DNA of 64,000 nt, taken from assembly GCF_027942865.1 (NCBI RefSeq), contig NC_134521.1, forward strand, positions 19,904,449-19,968,448, given 5' to 3'. The DNA comes from Odontesthes bonariensis (lineage: Eukaryota > Chordata > Actinopteri > Atheriniformes > Atherinopsidae). The notes beneath the pieces were generated by a model. The model was not told where the DNA came from. It did no database searches and worked only from the letters and a program-made list of their open reading frames with translations. The number at the start of each line of letters is the position of its first letter. The stretch's first letter is position 1. The position numbers and the translations under genes are program-made. This document shows positions 1-11,081 of the stretch, piece by piece.

Positions 1-2150
1 TTAATGCTCAGTGGGAAAGCAATCCAAACAGGTTTAGCTTAATTCCTGGTTAAGCAGCTGATTCAACAATGTAACATCATCACAAAGGTTTTTTTAAATA
101 ATTCTAAGCTGTTTCATTGAGCGGGAAACTAATAATTAGAGGCAAAAACAGTCAATAAATAACTAAATAAACGGTTTACACTTTAACTCTTGACGTTTTA
201 ATGGTTTGCATGGACGAACTGGATATAAACTGAACTACAGAGCGGTATGAAGTCAATGGTTTATAATATACATGTTTAGTAGTGTCTTGGAATAAAAGAA
301 AACCTTCAATTTGTACCCATTTATTGATGTTGTTGAGGTGACTTCTTGATTAAAACCGCTTTCATAAACTATCACATACAAATCATATGAAGAACAATTA
401 TCAAAACATGTTTGTCTTAGAATTAGATTAAATCAAATCTTCCCAAATTTGATGATGATAAAATGAGAGTGGAAGCAGCATCACGCCAAAAGAAACGTTT
501 CCCATCCACTGCTGTTGTATGAAATCACATAGATATCCCTCACACTGCAACTCGTTTTAGATCAGAAAAAGGTTGCACCAGCTTCAGAGAAATCACATTC
601 CTATTTCAACTTAAGTTTGAATGATGAAACTCAATGTTCTGACGGATAACAAACGCTTTTCCCTCTCTTTATGTCAGGTATGTTCTACATGTGCGCTTAT
701 CGGATGCATGAGTGCCCCAGGAGCGCTAACTCTCATTAGAAGACTTGAGACATCCTCCAGAAATAAGCTATGGATTCTAATCAGCAGATGACGAATGATC
801 GGATTTTAAACCGTTTCAAATAAAAAACTAAAAAAAATATATGTACCTTGGGAAACGATACTCATCATTTTCACTCGCGTTCAGCATATTTTACTCTTTG
901 CATTGTATTGTTGAGTAGTGCAGCATTCAGCACTGCATGAACTTAGCGCTGCGTAAGGCTGTGACAGAAGGACACTTCCGGCACGTGAGTCCCATCAACA
1001 CTGGTTTTGAGTTACACATATTGCAGTATTTGATTTAATGGTATTGTTCTGTGATTTGCAACAAACACCACAGACCCATGAAGACAGGGGATACTGGAGG
1101 CACAGCAGCCTCCAGCAAATGATACTTATTTACAGAAGCCCAGAAGATGCAGATATGCTTTCACTTCGGAATAAAAGACAAGATTGGTCATCTTCCTCTG
1201 CGCCATCGTTCCAACACAGTCTCGCAGCAGAATGTGAAATTGCTACATTGTACCAGAACGCAGCAATTTCTCACAAAAGACAGGCTCAGATATTGTAAAA
1301 TGACTGCATTTATGGGCCACAAACTCCTCATATACATCTTCCTTCCCGAGTCTTCACATCCTTACGCTTTGCTTCATATGAAACTGTCGCAAACGCTCAA
1401 AAATTCGATCAAGATCAAGGCCTCATTTTCAAGATTTTAAAAATGTCACATATCTGCGTTCTCACAAATGTTCTAAACCGTCACAAACTGGACATGGCTC
1501 AACTGTTTGATGTCCAAAGGCGCTTAGGGAAGAGGGAGTTGAGGACTCCAGGGAACCAAGTTCAAGTTCAAGTACTAACCAGGAACATCACTCCTGTTGG
1601 TTACGGTAAGGCACAAAATACATGGTTGTGTAATTAAATAAAACTATTTGATAGTGCGGGGCTGCATCACGCCGCTTGAGTCTGAAAAGTTTAAGTGCTT
1701 TTATTGTAACACTATGTTATGGACATGTGGGTGAACGTACTTTTTTACGCAGTGTCTCGTCAGACTGGATTAATTATTCCCTCACTTTGTCGTTCACCAC
1801 CCAGTGAGAGTTTTGAGCAACGTTGCAAACCTCTTATCTAAACGAGCCATTTGAGGGAGTGACGCACTGCCTGTCCGGCTCAAAATCTCACTTAATGAAA
1901 TGGCCAGAAAAAGCCGCTTAACTGCGTCTCAAGAACGGATCCGTAAGACGATTTCATCACCATTTGTTTCATTTACTTTCTAATTTTCCTCCAATCATCC
2001 TGTCATCCTGATGCGTTTCATAGGAGGGATTGGCACAAGTGCAGCAGGGCTGCCTCCAGAAAAATAAAATAGGCCAACAGCAGCCTGTTTTTGCTGGTGG
2101 AAGAAGCGTGTATTAACTTTCTTTTTAGACAATTCTGGACCTTTAAGCGT

Positions 2151-2181
<31 letters not shown>

Positions 2182-3277
2182 GGGGGGGGGCATGTCATCA
2201 GGCAACTATATGTGCAACTATATGTGCAGTCTCAGTCGCTGCAAAAGTCGAACATCAAACTTTGCTCATCTTTGATTTAATTTTGAGCGTCTGTTCAACA
2301 ACAACAACAAAAAAAACTATACAAACTTATACGCTTTTGTAGCGTAACTGACTCCAAGTAATCAATTTGTCCTGCCTCCATCTCATCAAATGGTAAACCC
2401 GTTCTCCAGCCAAAGGATTACAACTTCCGCTCTAACATCTCCCCTAATTGCCTAATAGCATTGCAGCTTGAATTCTGCCTACATTAAGACACTTTCACAT
2501 TAAGCGAACTGATTGGAAATGTGATGACAACACCATATAAGCAAATTACGGCGCACCGCTTTCTTGCCTAAATGGCCACAGGAGCGGCACTTGTGCTCTC
2601 CCAGATTTTAATACTGACAATTACTGTCAATTTGGGCAGAATTACAAGACAGACCTGTAGCAGCCTAATCCTCATGTGAGACGGCCTGCTTCACTTGATT
2701 CAAAACATTTCTAACATGAAGGAAGCGGGCAGAAATGAATCCACTCGGCCGATTGAAACCGTTTTCTATTTTCTTTTTTTTCCCCCATCCGGTCGCATGT
2801 GCACTTTTCAGCACAAATCGATCCTAAAGTGCAAAGCCGACATGCTTCAGTCGCTCTTATGAGGCATGTCCCATCCTATAACCTTAAAACAGCACCACGG
2901 AGAGCGCCCCACCACACCGATTACCTCCATAAGTCGACAATGTCTGAAAATTAAACCTAATTTTGCCTGCAGCTGGCTGTCAACCAACAACAGGTTGATA
3001 TTTCATCAAAACGAGTAGCCATCAACGCATCTAACCGACTGAATGAGTCAATCGTTTTATTATTGCCTCTATTTTTGATAAGGAAAACTATAAATAAAAA
3101 CGATAAATATGTTTATGACAAACTTGATGTTTCGGCGGAAAAAAACGCCGCATATATGCAAAGCACGGCCGATTCTGTTGGACTGTCAGTGTCTTTTTGC
3201 ATGAATTACGGCTTGGTCACAGGTGCGCTGCTTATCTGAAATCAGTTTACTTTCTTCACCAGCGTTGAACGCTTCTG
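1..3277. other. Non-coding flank upstream of bsx
   Basis: AT-rich sequence with no convincing exon. Short open frames near 1,038-1,637 and 2,091-2,342 show no recognisable protein domain and run through low-complexity sequence. The only clear structures are a GT repeat followed by a 26-base G run at 2,165-2,190. Because bsx is a developmental regulator, this flank may hold enhancers, but none can be identified from sequence alone. Confidence 0.5.
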
Positions 3278-3392
3278 AACCAATCAGAGGGCAGAACGGG
3301 TTCCTCACCGAGCCCACCCGACTACCCGGAAATCTAATTGGCCGACGCGCAAATCAATTTCCCCAATCCGCAACTCTTGCGGAATAAATACT
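3278..3392 (+). promoter_or_regulatory. bsx: Probable bsx core promoter
   Basis: Two CCAAT boxes (3,280-3,284 and 3,363-3,367) and an inverted one (ATTGG at 3,337-3,341) precede a TATA-like AATAAATA at 3,383-3,390, about 195 bases before the bsx start codon. The predicted start near 3,415 would give a 5' leader of about 170 bases. Motif-based inference only. Confidence 0.5.
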
Positions 3393-3585
3393 CGTTAGAA
3401 AGATGCCCTCCCACCGATATCTGTGTAATGCCAGACGTAGTGTCGTTCACTGATCACACTGAGGGACTGCTTTTAAGCCAGGAAGGGTTCAAGAGAGTAG
3501 ACAGATGCTGATACAGTCTTAAGGCAGGACAAAAAAAAAGAAACAAACAAACAACAACAACAAAAAAACAACCCAAACTAACATC

Positions 3586-5183
3586 ATGAGTATGAACTAT
3601 GCGTCTGCGGCGCCCACACAGAGATCCACGTCTTTTTTCATTGAGGACATCTTATTGCACAAACCCAAGCCGCTCAGAGAGGTCATTCCCTCGCCGTTCT
3701 GTGGCTCTCTAGCCTCCCGGATGCCCATTCTGGAGTACGGATACCCTCTGATGCCGACCCCGATACTGGCGCCACATCCTCACGCTCTCCACAAGCCGGA
3801 GCACCACCAGTACTTCTTCACATCTGGTAAGAGCTGGGGAGGAAAGGCCTTTAGAGACAAGAAAACAGCTGTTTATTTTAGCAGCAGCATCCTGGAGTCT
3901 GTGAAAACGCTTAATTTGAAAGGGCAGTGTGTGTGTGTGTGTGGGGGGGGGGGGGGCTTCAGATCAGGAAGCCGATATAGTTTTAACAAATACGAACCTC
4001 AAGTGTTGCTTTTGAAACTGATCGAAAAATGCAGGTTTTGGGGAAAACGGTTGAACTATGTCCTAAAAAACATTTTTAAACGACCGTTAGCTTGTTCTGT
4101 TGATGCTTTATTTTCTATAGAATACTTTCAACGTGCCTTAATAACCTTTGAGCAACGTAACCATTGGTAAACGACAAAAATAGCAAAAGATTCATGTTAA
4201 ATTATACTTTCTCAACATTTAAGGCTCAACCTTAAAACGAGCACAAACTCATAATGATGCCACGATGAGTTCAGACTTTTGTGTTGTTGTCTCTGAAAGT
4301 TGGGCTGTAATGTGCCCCCCTCCTCCACCGCAGGGATGCAGATGCCAGCCTTGTTCCAGCACCACGCAGAGTTACCGGGGAAGCACTGTAGGCGCAGGAA
4401 GGCGCGGACGGTCTTCTCTGACTCCCAGCTGTCCGGCCTGGAAAAGCGCTTTGAAATCCAGCGCTACCTGTCCACGCCAGAGAGAGTCGAGCTGGCCACC
4501 GCGCTCAGCCTGTCCGAGACGCAGGTGCGGAGACGCACAAACACACACACACACACACACACACACTTCTTTCAATCCTTTTTAAATCGTCCCATGTCAC
4601 GCCAGAACCACACAAATCAACAGTTTGGAAATAAATAAAAAGGATGAATAGGCCTATACGAAGCGCTAAATTAGAACAAACGTTGGCACGCGTCCGCGCG
4701 GCTTTTCAGCTGTTTTCCAGGCCGGTGTTTTGCTTTGAGAAAGTCATCTAAAATCGAATACATGTCAAACGTGATTTCTGCTTCACCGCGAGCTGAAAAA
4801 ATAAAAAATAAATAGACTAAAACGAAGACGTAGGCTAAAAAAAAAACAAAAAAAAACACAGTTTTGGAGGGTTCCTGGCGTGACAGGCAGGAAGGATGCA
4901 GTTCAAGGAGTTCCTTTTGACCCTGCCTCTCCCCGCGCAGGTGAAAACGTGGTTTCAGAACAGGCGGATGAAGCACAAGAAGCAGCTGAGGAAGGCGCAG
5001 GACGAGCGGAAGACCCCCGGAGACCTGGAGCGATCCGCGGACAACTCCAGCGAGAGCGAGCTGAACGACAAGAGCGCGGAGGAGCTGAAACACGGCCTGG
5101 AGCCGGACTCCTACATGCTGGAGGAGAATGACGACGATGTGGATATCGAGGATGACATTTGCTCCCCGGATCATCTACTATAG
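3586..5183 (+). CDS. bsx: Brain-specific homeobox protein Bsx
   Basis: Homeodomain transcription factor; the vertebrate family acts in pineal gland and hypothalamic neurons. Exons: 3,586-3,826, 4,334-4,524 and 4,941-5,183; phases join correctly (241+191+243 nt) to give 224 residues, close to mammalian BSX. The N-terminus carries the family signature [19 protein letters not shown] (about residues 15-33). The homeodomain starts at the RRRKARTVF stretch, about residue 97; helix 3 ([15 protein letters not shown]) opens exon 3, so an intron splits the homeodomain just before the recognition helix. The C-terminus is acidic ([12 protein letters not shown]). Acceptors end in CAG; the exon 2 donor is GTGCGG and is followed by a CA microsatellite. 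Open frames reading on into both introns are artefacts. A polyadenylation signal AATAAA is at about 6,037. Confidence 0.96.
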
Positions 5184-5679
5184 TTCTGTGAGCATCAGCG
5201 TTTACATGTAGCGTCTAGTGTACAAATGCCCCCCTATTCCGTTGCACATAATGAAGACAGTAACGACTTAATCACCATATTGTTAATATTATCATTATCA
5301 TTATTATTATTATAACAAGTCTAACCATGCTGCATTTGTGTCTTTTTGTATTCTCTTAAGGAGAATCTGTAAATTCCTATAAATAACTGTAACATAATGC
5401 AACCCCATCCATTTGCACTCTTGTCCCGAACGAAAATCTGTTTTTGTTTTTTATTTCCTTTCCTTCATTATCACCTTTTTATCAGCCGTCACTTCTTCCC
5501 CCGGCGTTGTTGTCGGCAGTTTTGTAGACACGGTCAAAGTCACCGTGATTCAGGGGCTGCCGCCTCCATTCCTGTCTGTAAATATATACATATATACATA
5601 TATAAATACAAAATGCTGTATGAATGAAACGGAGCCCGACTCTTCTTCTTTTTTTTTGTTCATCTTTGAGCTCAACTTT

Positions 5680-5710
<31 letters not shown>

Positions 5711-6750
5711 TTTTGTTTAAATTTTTCAGAGCTGGACTGAGGGACTTTTTTTTTTTTTAAATGACGTGCAAGTGGCGCTGGATGAGGCTGATACCCGAAA
5801 GAGAGGCGAGAACGAGAGCAAGAAACAACTACATTCCCAAACGCTTCCTCTCACTGAAATTGCCTGAACGTTTTTTGTTTTTGTTTTTTTTTGCTCTTTA
5901 TGAGCCTCTTTAATCGCATTTTGTGACCCTATTTTTTTTTTTTTGTTGTTCAATTATTTCTTAAGTCTAGGATGAAATTCGCTACGCAGCAGCAGGCTGA
6001 TTTGTGGACACATACGCTGCTCAGCGTTTCAGAGCAAATAAATTTGTGTATCAATCAAAACAGACGCTTTAAATGTGGATCGGTGTGTTAGTAAATAACT
6101 CTGTAATGTGCTTAAAATAATTGGGTTTTTTTGGGGGGGGGGGGCGGACATGGATGTTTTTTAGCCAAAAGTCAACATCTTTGATGGAAAAGTTTCTGGA
6201 AACATTGTGCAGCTGAACACATCCACTGATTGCAATTGTTTAAAGGTTTATTTTGCTGCCGCTTCTGGAATTTAATTTCGACTTGAATTGCTCTGTATCC
6301 CTTTTCTTTTATTGATGGGAGCCTTTTTATTCACCTGAATATGCATTTAGGCCTAAATGCGAGTTCATTTAAGACGCCACAAAAGGCATTTGATAAGAAA
6401 TTTGAATAAATGTGCCAGGCTTTAAAATGCGTTCTCCCTTATAAAATATCTTATATCCTCTTTAATTTGACCGTGTAAATATTTATTTATTTATTTTACT
6501 ATATATGTTTTTTTAGTCAATTACATTATTTATTTATTTTTTTCAATTCAGTTTGGCAAACATTAGCATAGCGCAGTTCAGTTTTGTATGCACTGGTGTA
6601 CTGTTTATCAAAAGATAATTTTACTTTTGGTTCATTTAGTTTTTCTTTTCTTTTTTCTCATCGCCCGTGTCTCATTGCAAAAAAAAAAAAACACAAAACA
6701 CTGTTAATATAATTTCTGCGTCTGATGATAAATCCTGAGAAAGAAACACA
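5184..6750 (+). other. bsx 3' UTR and downstream flank
   Basis: T-rich sequence with long A/T runs and no coding signal. AATAAA at about 6,037-6,042 is a plausible bsx polyadenylation site, which would give a 3' UTR of about 870 bases. Short frames here are low complexity. Confidence 0.45.
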
Positions 6751-7709
6751 CAGGGGCGGAACCAAGAGATGGCAAAGGGTGGCCGTGGACACTAAGCCCT
6801 CTCTGGCCACCTCACAAAGCCAATGACGAAGTCCCTCAGAAGGCTGCCAGCTAAAGCTGCATCTGTAATCTCAGATTTAATCTGTTAGACTTTATTTGTA
6901 CTTGGGACTTTTCTCATAAACGGAATATATATAAAAAAAAAAATAGAAATAATTTTTCAAAAGGCATTGAAAAATAACTCGACCCTTAAATCTCAACTCT
7001 CAACCCTGAACCCACCTTCAAGCCAAGGATTTAAAAGAAGGAAGGAAGAAATTAAGGAAATAAACAAAGAAAAAGAAGCAAATAAACTACAAAAAAATAA
7101 ACTAGCGAATGTTTACAAATTGATTAAGGGACTAAATAATTTAGGGTTAGGGTTAGGTGAGGAATTGAGATCATATTTAGATCTCAATCAACTTTTAGAT
7201 TTACAAACAAATAAAATAAAATACTTTTTAATTTACAGGCAACACAAAAGAGCAAATAAACTGATAAACGAAAAACAATAAATTTAAGATACACAAATAA
7301 AGAGAATTAATTTGGAAACCAGACAAAAAAAGTACAATAAAAAGGCATTCATCAATGAGTGAACCTGCCGAAAATAACAACTAAAATTCAGCTGACTAAT
7401 TCATTTCTGTTACTATTTAATGCGTTTTAAACATGAAATTCATGATTTCTATCAGCCTTTCTGAAAGCTTGACATCAGAAACTGCTCCTATAAGATTATA
7501 GAATATATATGATGTACCGTTACAGGGCACTCATGTTTACATGTGCAAATAAGAGTGACAAAAAAACAAAATAAAGAAACAAAGAAATAAGTCCCCCTAC
7601 AGCTGTACGCTGTGTTGGGAAAACAATAAGAAGGCATCAGCCTCTGTGCAGCGACAGCAAGTCGTCTGAGCTTGGCCACCTTCATGAAAACGTTCTGGTT
7701 CCGCCCCTG
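6751..7709. mobile_element. hAT-like non-autonomous DNA transposon
   Basis: The segment begins CAGGGGCGGAACCA and ends with the inverse complement TGGTTCCGCCCCTG. TIRs of the CAGGGG type are typical of hAT elements. The interior is strongly A-rich and has one 104-codon frame (6,967-7,281) of lysine/asparagine/leucine-rich low complexity with no transposase similarity that I recognise. It also contains a short telomere-like GGGTTAGGGTTAGG run near 7,143. No clear 8-bp target duplication is visible, so the superfamily assignment rests only on the termini. Confidence 0.55.
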
Positions 7710-8809
7710 CAGATATGTGCAGTGGATGGAAGGGTTCTGGTCACTTGTGGTCGTTCCTGTGTGCAGCATGCCCCCACCAGTCTGAAAACATGCATGTTAG
7801 GCTAACCCTAACCCTATCTTGGATAAGAGGTGAGGGCGGGGTGTCCCTCGACGTCAGCACGGACTCCCCTGAAACCCTCTGTGGAATAATACAGGTGCAG
7901 CTCTGCTCAAATCCTTAGCTCCTTAACATTGTAAAGACGAAACAGACTAGCTTGCTTTTTTACTAAACTATATTGAGCCATTACTGCTGAAAAACAGCGA
8001 ATAAAATGGACGAGACAACAATAGAAGGTAGAGGAGTAACATGTGGCAGGTTATTTGATTCTCTACTTGATCTATTTACATTTCAAGACCTTAAAGCAGC
8101 TCTCCTAAGGTGCCTCTATCACTGGGCATTTGCATGATAACGTGCAAATCCACTCTTGTCTTTCGTGCTGGATTCACCGTCCTTCCCTGCTTTTTTTTTT
8201 AGAAGCGATTCATGTCATCTCCAAAATGTGATTCTGATTAACAAGAAGTGGGGCGGGGGGGGGGGGGGGGGGGGGGGGGGGCTATGTGGAGAACAGGCCA
8301 TGCAGAAGGTGATCAATTAAAAGATTAAGTGTTTTGCAACACATGGACGCATCTGCATTTGGGCCTAATAGCAGGGCCATCAGCTCATTTTCAGGAAGGC
8401 TGCCGCCAACTGAAAGCGTACTTCTCACATCAAAGCATCCACGTCTGCCTTAGCTTCCCAATGGACAGAAAGGGATGCTAATTTGGCCCCCTTCATGTAT
8501 GGCAGTGAAAGACTCCTTCAATTAACTGGATTTCAATGGCAAAAAAACGAGTAGGTGGGAGGGGAAAAAAAAAAGGATGCAAAGAGACACAGTCTGGATG
8601 GACGGTGATTCTCATTAAATTAAAAAGGGCTCGGCCATTTGTTTCCAACCGCGCATCTGAGGACTTAACACTAAAAACACAGAGCTTCAAAGAGTCCATG
8701 ATGGGTTAAATAGAGACTATAATCTAATTAAAATATTGCACAGAGGTAAATAGGGCTTTGATTATGATCTGAGGGTTCAATTAGTGAAATGAGCTGCTTG
8801 AGAGTTTGG

Positions 8810-8813
<4 letters not shown>

Positions 8814-8882
<69 letters not shown>
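8814..8882. repeat. (GT)n microsatellite
   Basis: Nearly uninterrupted GT dinucleotide array of about 69 bases; it generates spurious poly-Val/Cys and poly-Thr/His frames on the two strands. Confidence 0.95.
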
Positions 8883-8883
<1 letters not shown>

Positions 8884-9479
8884 GGGGCGGAGTTACTTCT
8901 TAAAATATTACAGGACTGGGAGCAAATCATTTCAGCATCAAAGTATAAACCTTCATTTGAAAAAGTTAGAAAGTGGAAAAACTGAGGAAATTTAAAAAAA
9001 AAATGAATGAATAAAACGCACACATCCACAACAAAGAGTTTGTGCATCGGACGTATTCTAGTTGGTGTGGAATTAACTATCCATCTGGAATGGCTCCTAG
9101 TAGGCTCACTAGAAAATTAAGAAAAACGTCGCAACAAACAGGACCACAGAGCAGTTTTTTCCTTAATTCCACCAGCGTGTTCCATCACAGGGAGAAACAC
9201 CCTGGGGATTCTGGCCAAAAAGTTCTCCCAGGTCATTTCTTCATTTTCTTCACTCCCAGCTGATAAATCTTTGTTTACAGGGTTGTGTGTGTGATAATAG
9301 ACACAACCCTCATTTCCTGAAAAATGTTTTCTGACATGCAACAAAAACTTAAAATCAGTGATTTGTTGATTTCTACAACTTCGTTTGTATTTGGGAGAAT
9401 ATGAATTCATTTCAAATTTGATGCAGCAACACTCAAAAATGGTTCTGGAGTCATGTTTCCCCATCGTGTTCCTTCAGCT

Positions 9480-9800
9480 TCCTTTTAATGACACTTTTTA
9501 ATGGTTTAGGTTTAATGAGGACACTGGTTGTTGGAGTTTTTCAGAGGAATCTGTGTCCATTCGTGCTGAATCCAAGAATTTAGCTGCTCAGATCTGATTC
9601 TCCTCTTCATGATGCTAACATCAGTTTTCCCCAAAAGCAGCTGAAACGTTGACTCATCTGACCACAGAACAAGCGTCCACTGTCTTTCTGTCCACCTGAG
9701 ATGAGCTTGTGTCCAGAGAGCTCTTCCATGAGTTGATGTATGGCTTCCTCTTTGTGTAATACAGTTTCAGGTTACATTTCTGGATGCAGCCGTGGACTGT
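9480..9800. repeat. Probable dispersed repeat
   Basis: The wording of this segment (including TCATCTGACCACAGAACAAG) resembles a dispersed DNA-transposon-derived repeat I associate with many teleost genomes. No intact coding frame or clear ends are visible. Identification is from general familiarity, not from a search. Confidence 0.35.
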
Positions 9801-9913
9801 GTTGAGTATAAAAATGGTTTTCCAAGCTCCTACTCACTGATCATGGTGGCGTCCTGAACACTGTCACTCATATACTGTATAAACTATGCAGTCTTTCTTT
9901 GCCTCTATTCAAA

Positions 9914-9918
<5 letters not shown>

Positions 9919-9959
<41 letters not shown>

Positions 9960-9973
9960 GTGTGTGTGTGTGT
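9919..9973. repeat. (GT)n microsatellite
   Basis: GT array with a single GC interruption, followed closely by a T run. Confidence 0.9.
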
Positions 9974-11081
9974 TGCTAGCATCAGATTTCTTTTTTTTTT
10001 ATAACGCACTAAAGTTAGTCAGTTAAGAAACTGAGAATCATTTCTATGGACTTGTGTCTGTGTAATAAAGGTTTGAACAAACTTTAACTGTTTTCATTGC
10101 ATTTTAGAAGTACCCACCAACCGCTTCCTGTCAGCATTTTAATGGACACGTCGTGAAATTCTACTTCTCGCCTGTTATAAAAGCACAACAGTACCCGATC
10201 GACCATCATCAATAACACGGCATCAACCGGCCAAATCAAACTCATTATTTGTTTCTCCTTCTCTGTTTAATGTCTTTTAAATAAATGAAGTTTCAAAAGA
10301 AGAGAATAAATCACAAGTACTATAGTAAAACAATGTTATCAGCCCTCTCACTGCTGAAAATCAAAAACGATTTGTAATACTGAGAAAAAGAAACAGTCAT
10401 TCAGAGACAAGAAGCCCCAGCTGAGAGCTGAACCTGGAATGTAAAAGGAATTCAAAAACTTCTCATTTCTCTTTTTGAGTTCACCTCAAGTGGTCGGTGT
10501 CTCTTTTGACCTCGAATGGGGCACTTTTCAACCTCTCCTCAGCATTTAGTTTGAATACAATCTGCATTTAAATCAGCAACATTCTGAAGCCAGTGCACAC
10601 CTACGGGGGAACGTTCCCATCCGAACCCGAGTTTAAACCTGGCTGCAACAGAAGTCCACTCTCAAAATACTCTGTACAGGCCCCTCAAAGTACACCAAGC
10701 CTTTTGTAGAGACAAACAAACAAAGACGTGACGCGACGTCTTCATGAAATGATCCGATACAAAATTTCATTGCACATTTAATCCGTAAAAAGGAGTGTTT
10801 ACAGCTGCCATGTCTTGACACCGGAAGACAACAGGTTGTCCACAACTTGCATCACCTCTTCCTCAGCTAAAAGCAAATATCCCAATTGGTACATTTCCAT
10901 CTGAAAAAGTCCTTTGTGTGGGTTTTAAAGTATTCTTGCGTGTTTTTATGCAAAGCATGAACGTGTAAGTAGGGATTTTGTCACTTATTGTCATCTATCT
11001 TTACCACCAGGTTTTAAACTTTTAGGCTCGTGTGTGCTGAGAGGACAGCACTCTACCTGTGTTTACGAATTACACACTGCC

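Larger units (their letters stand above)
7710..11081. other. Intergenic region between bsx and jhy
   Basis: No convincing gene. It holds a 27-base G run (8,255-8,281), GT microsatellites at about 8,814-8,882 and 9,919-9,973, and a probable dispersed repeat near 9,480-9,800. The right part is the 3' flank of jhy; TTTAAT near 10,776 would read ATTAAA on the jhy strand. Confidence 0.45.

Noticed and set aside
1038-1637. Three overlapping frames of 64-97 codons
   Set aside because: No recognisable domain, no promoter or splice context; consistent with chance frames.
4880-5131. Alternative frame over bsx exon 3
   Set aside because: GC-rich shadow of the homeodomain exon in the wrong frame.
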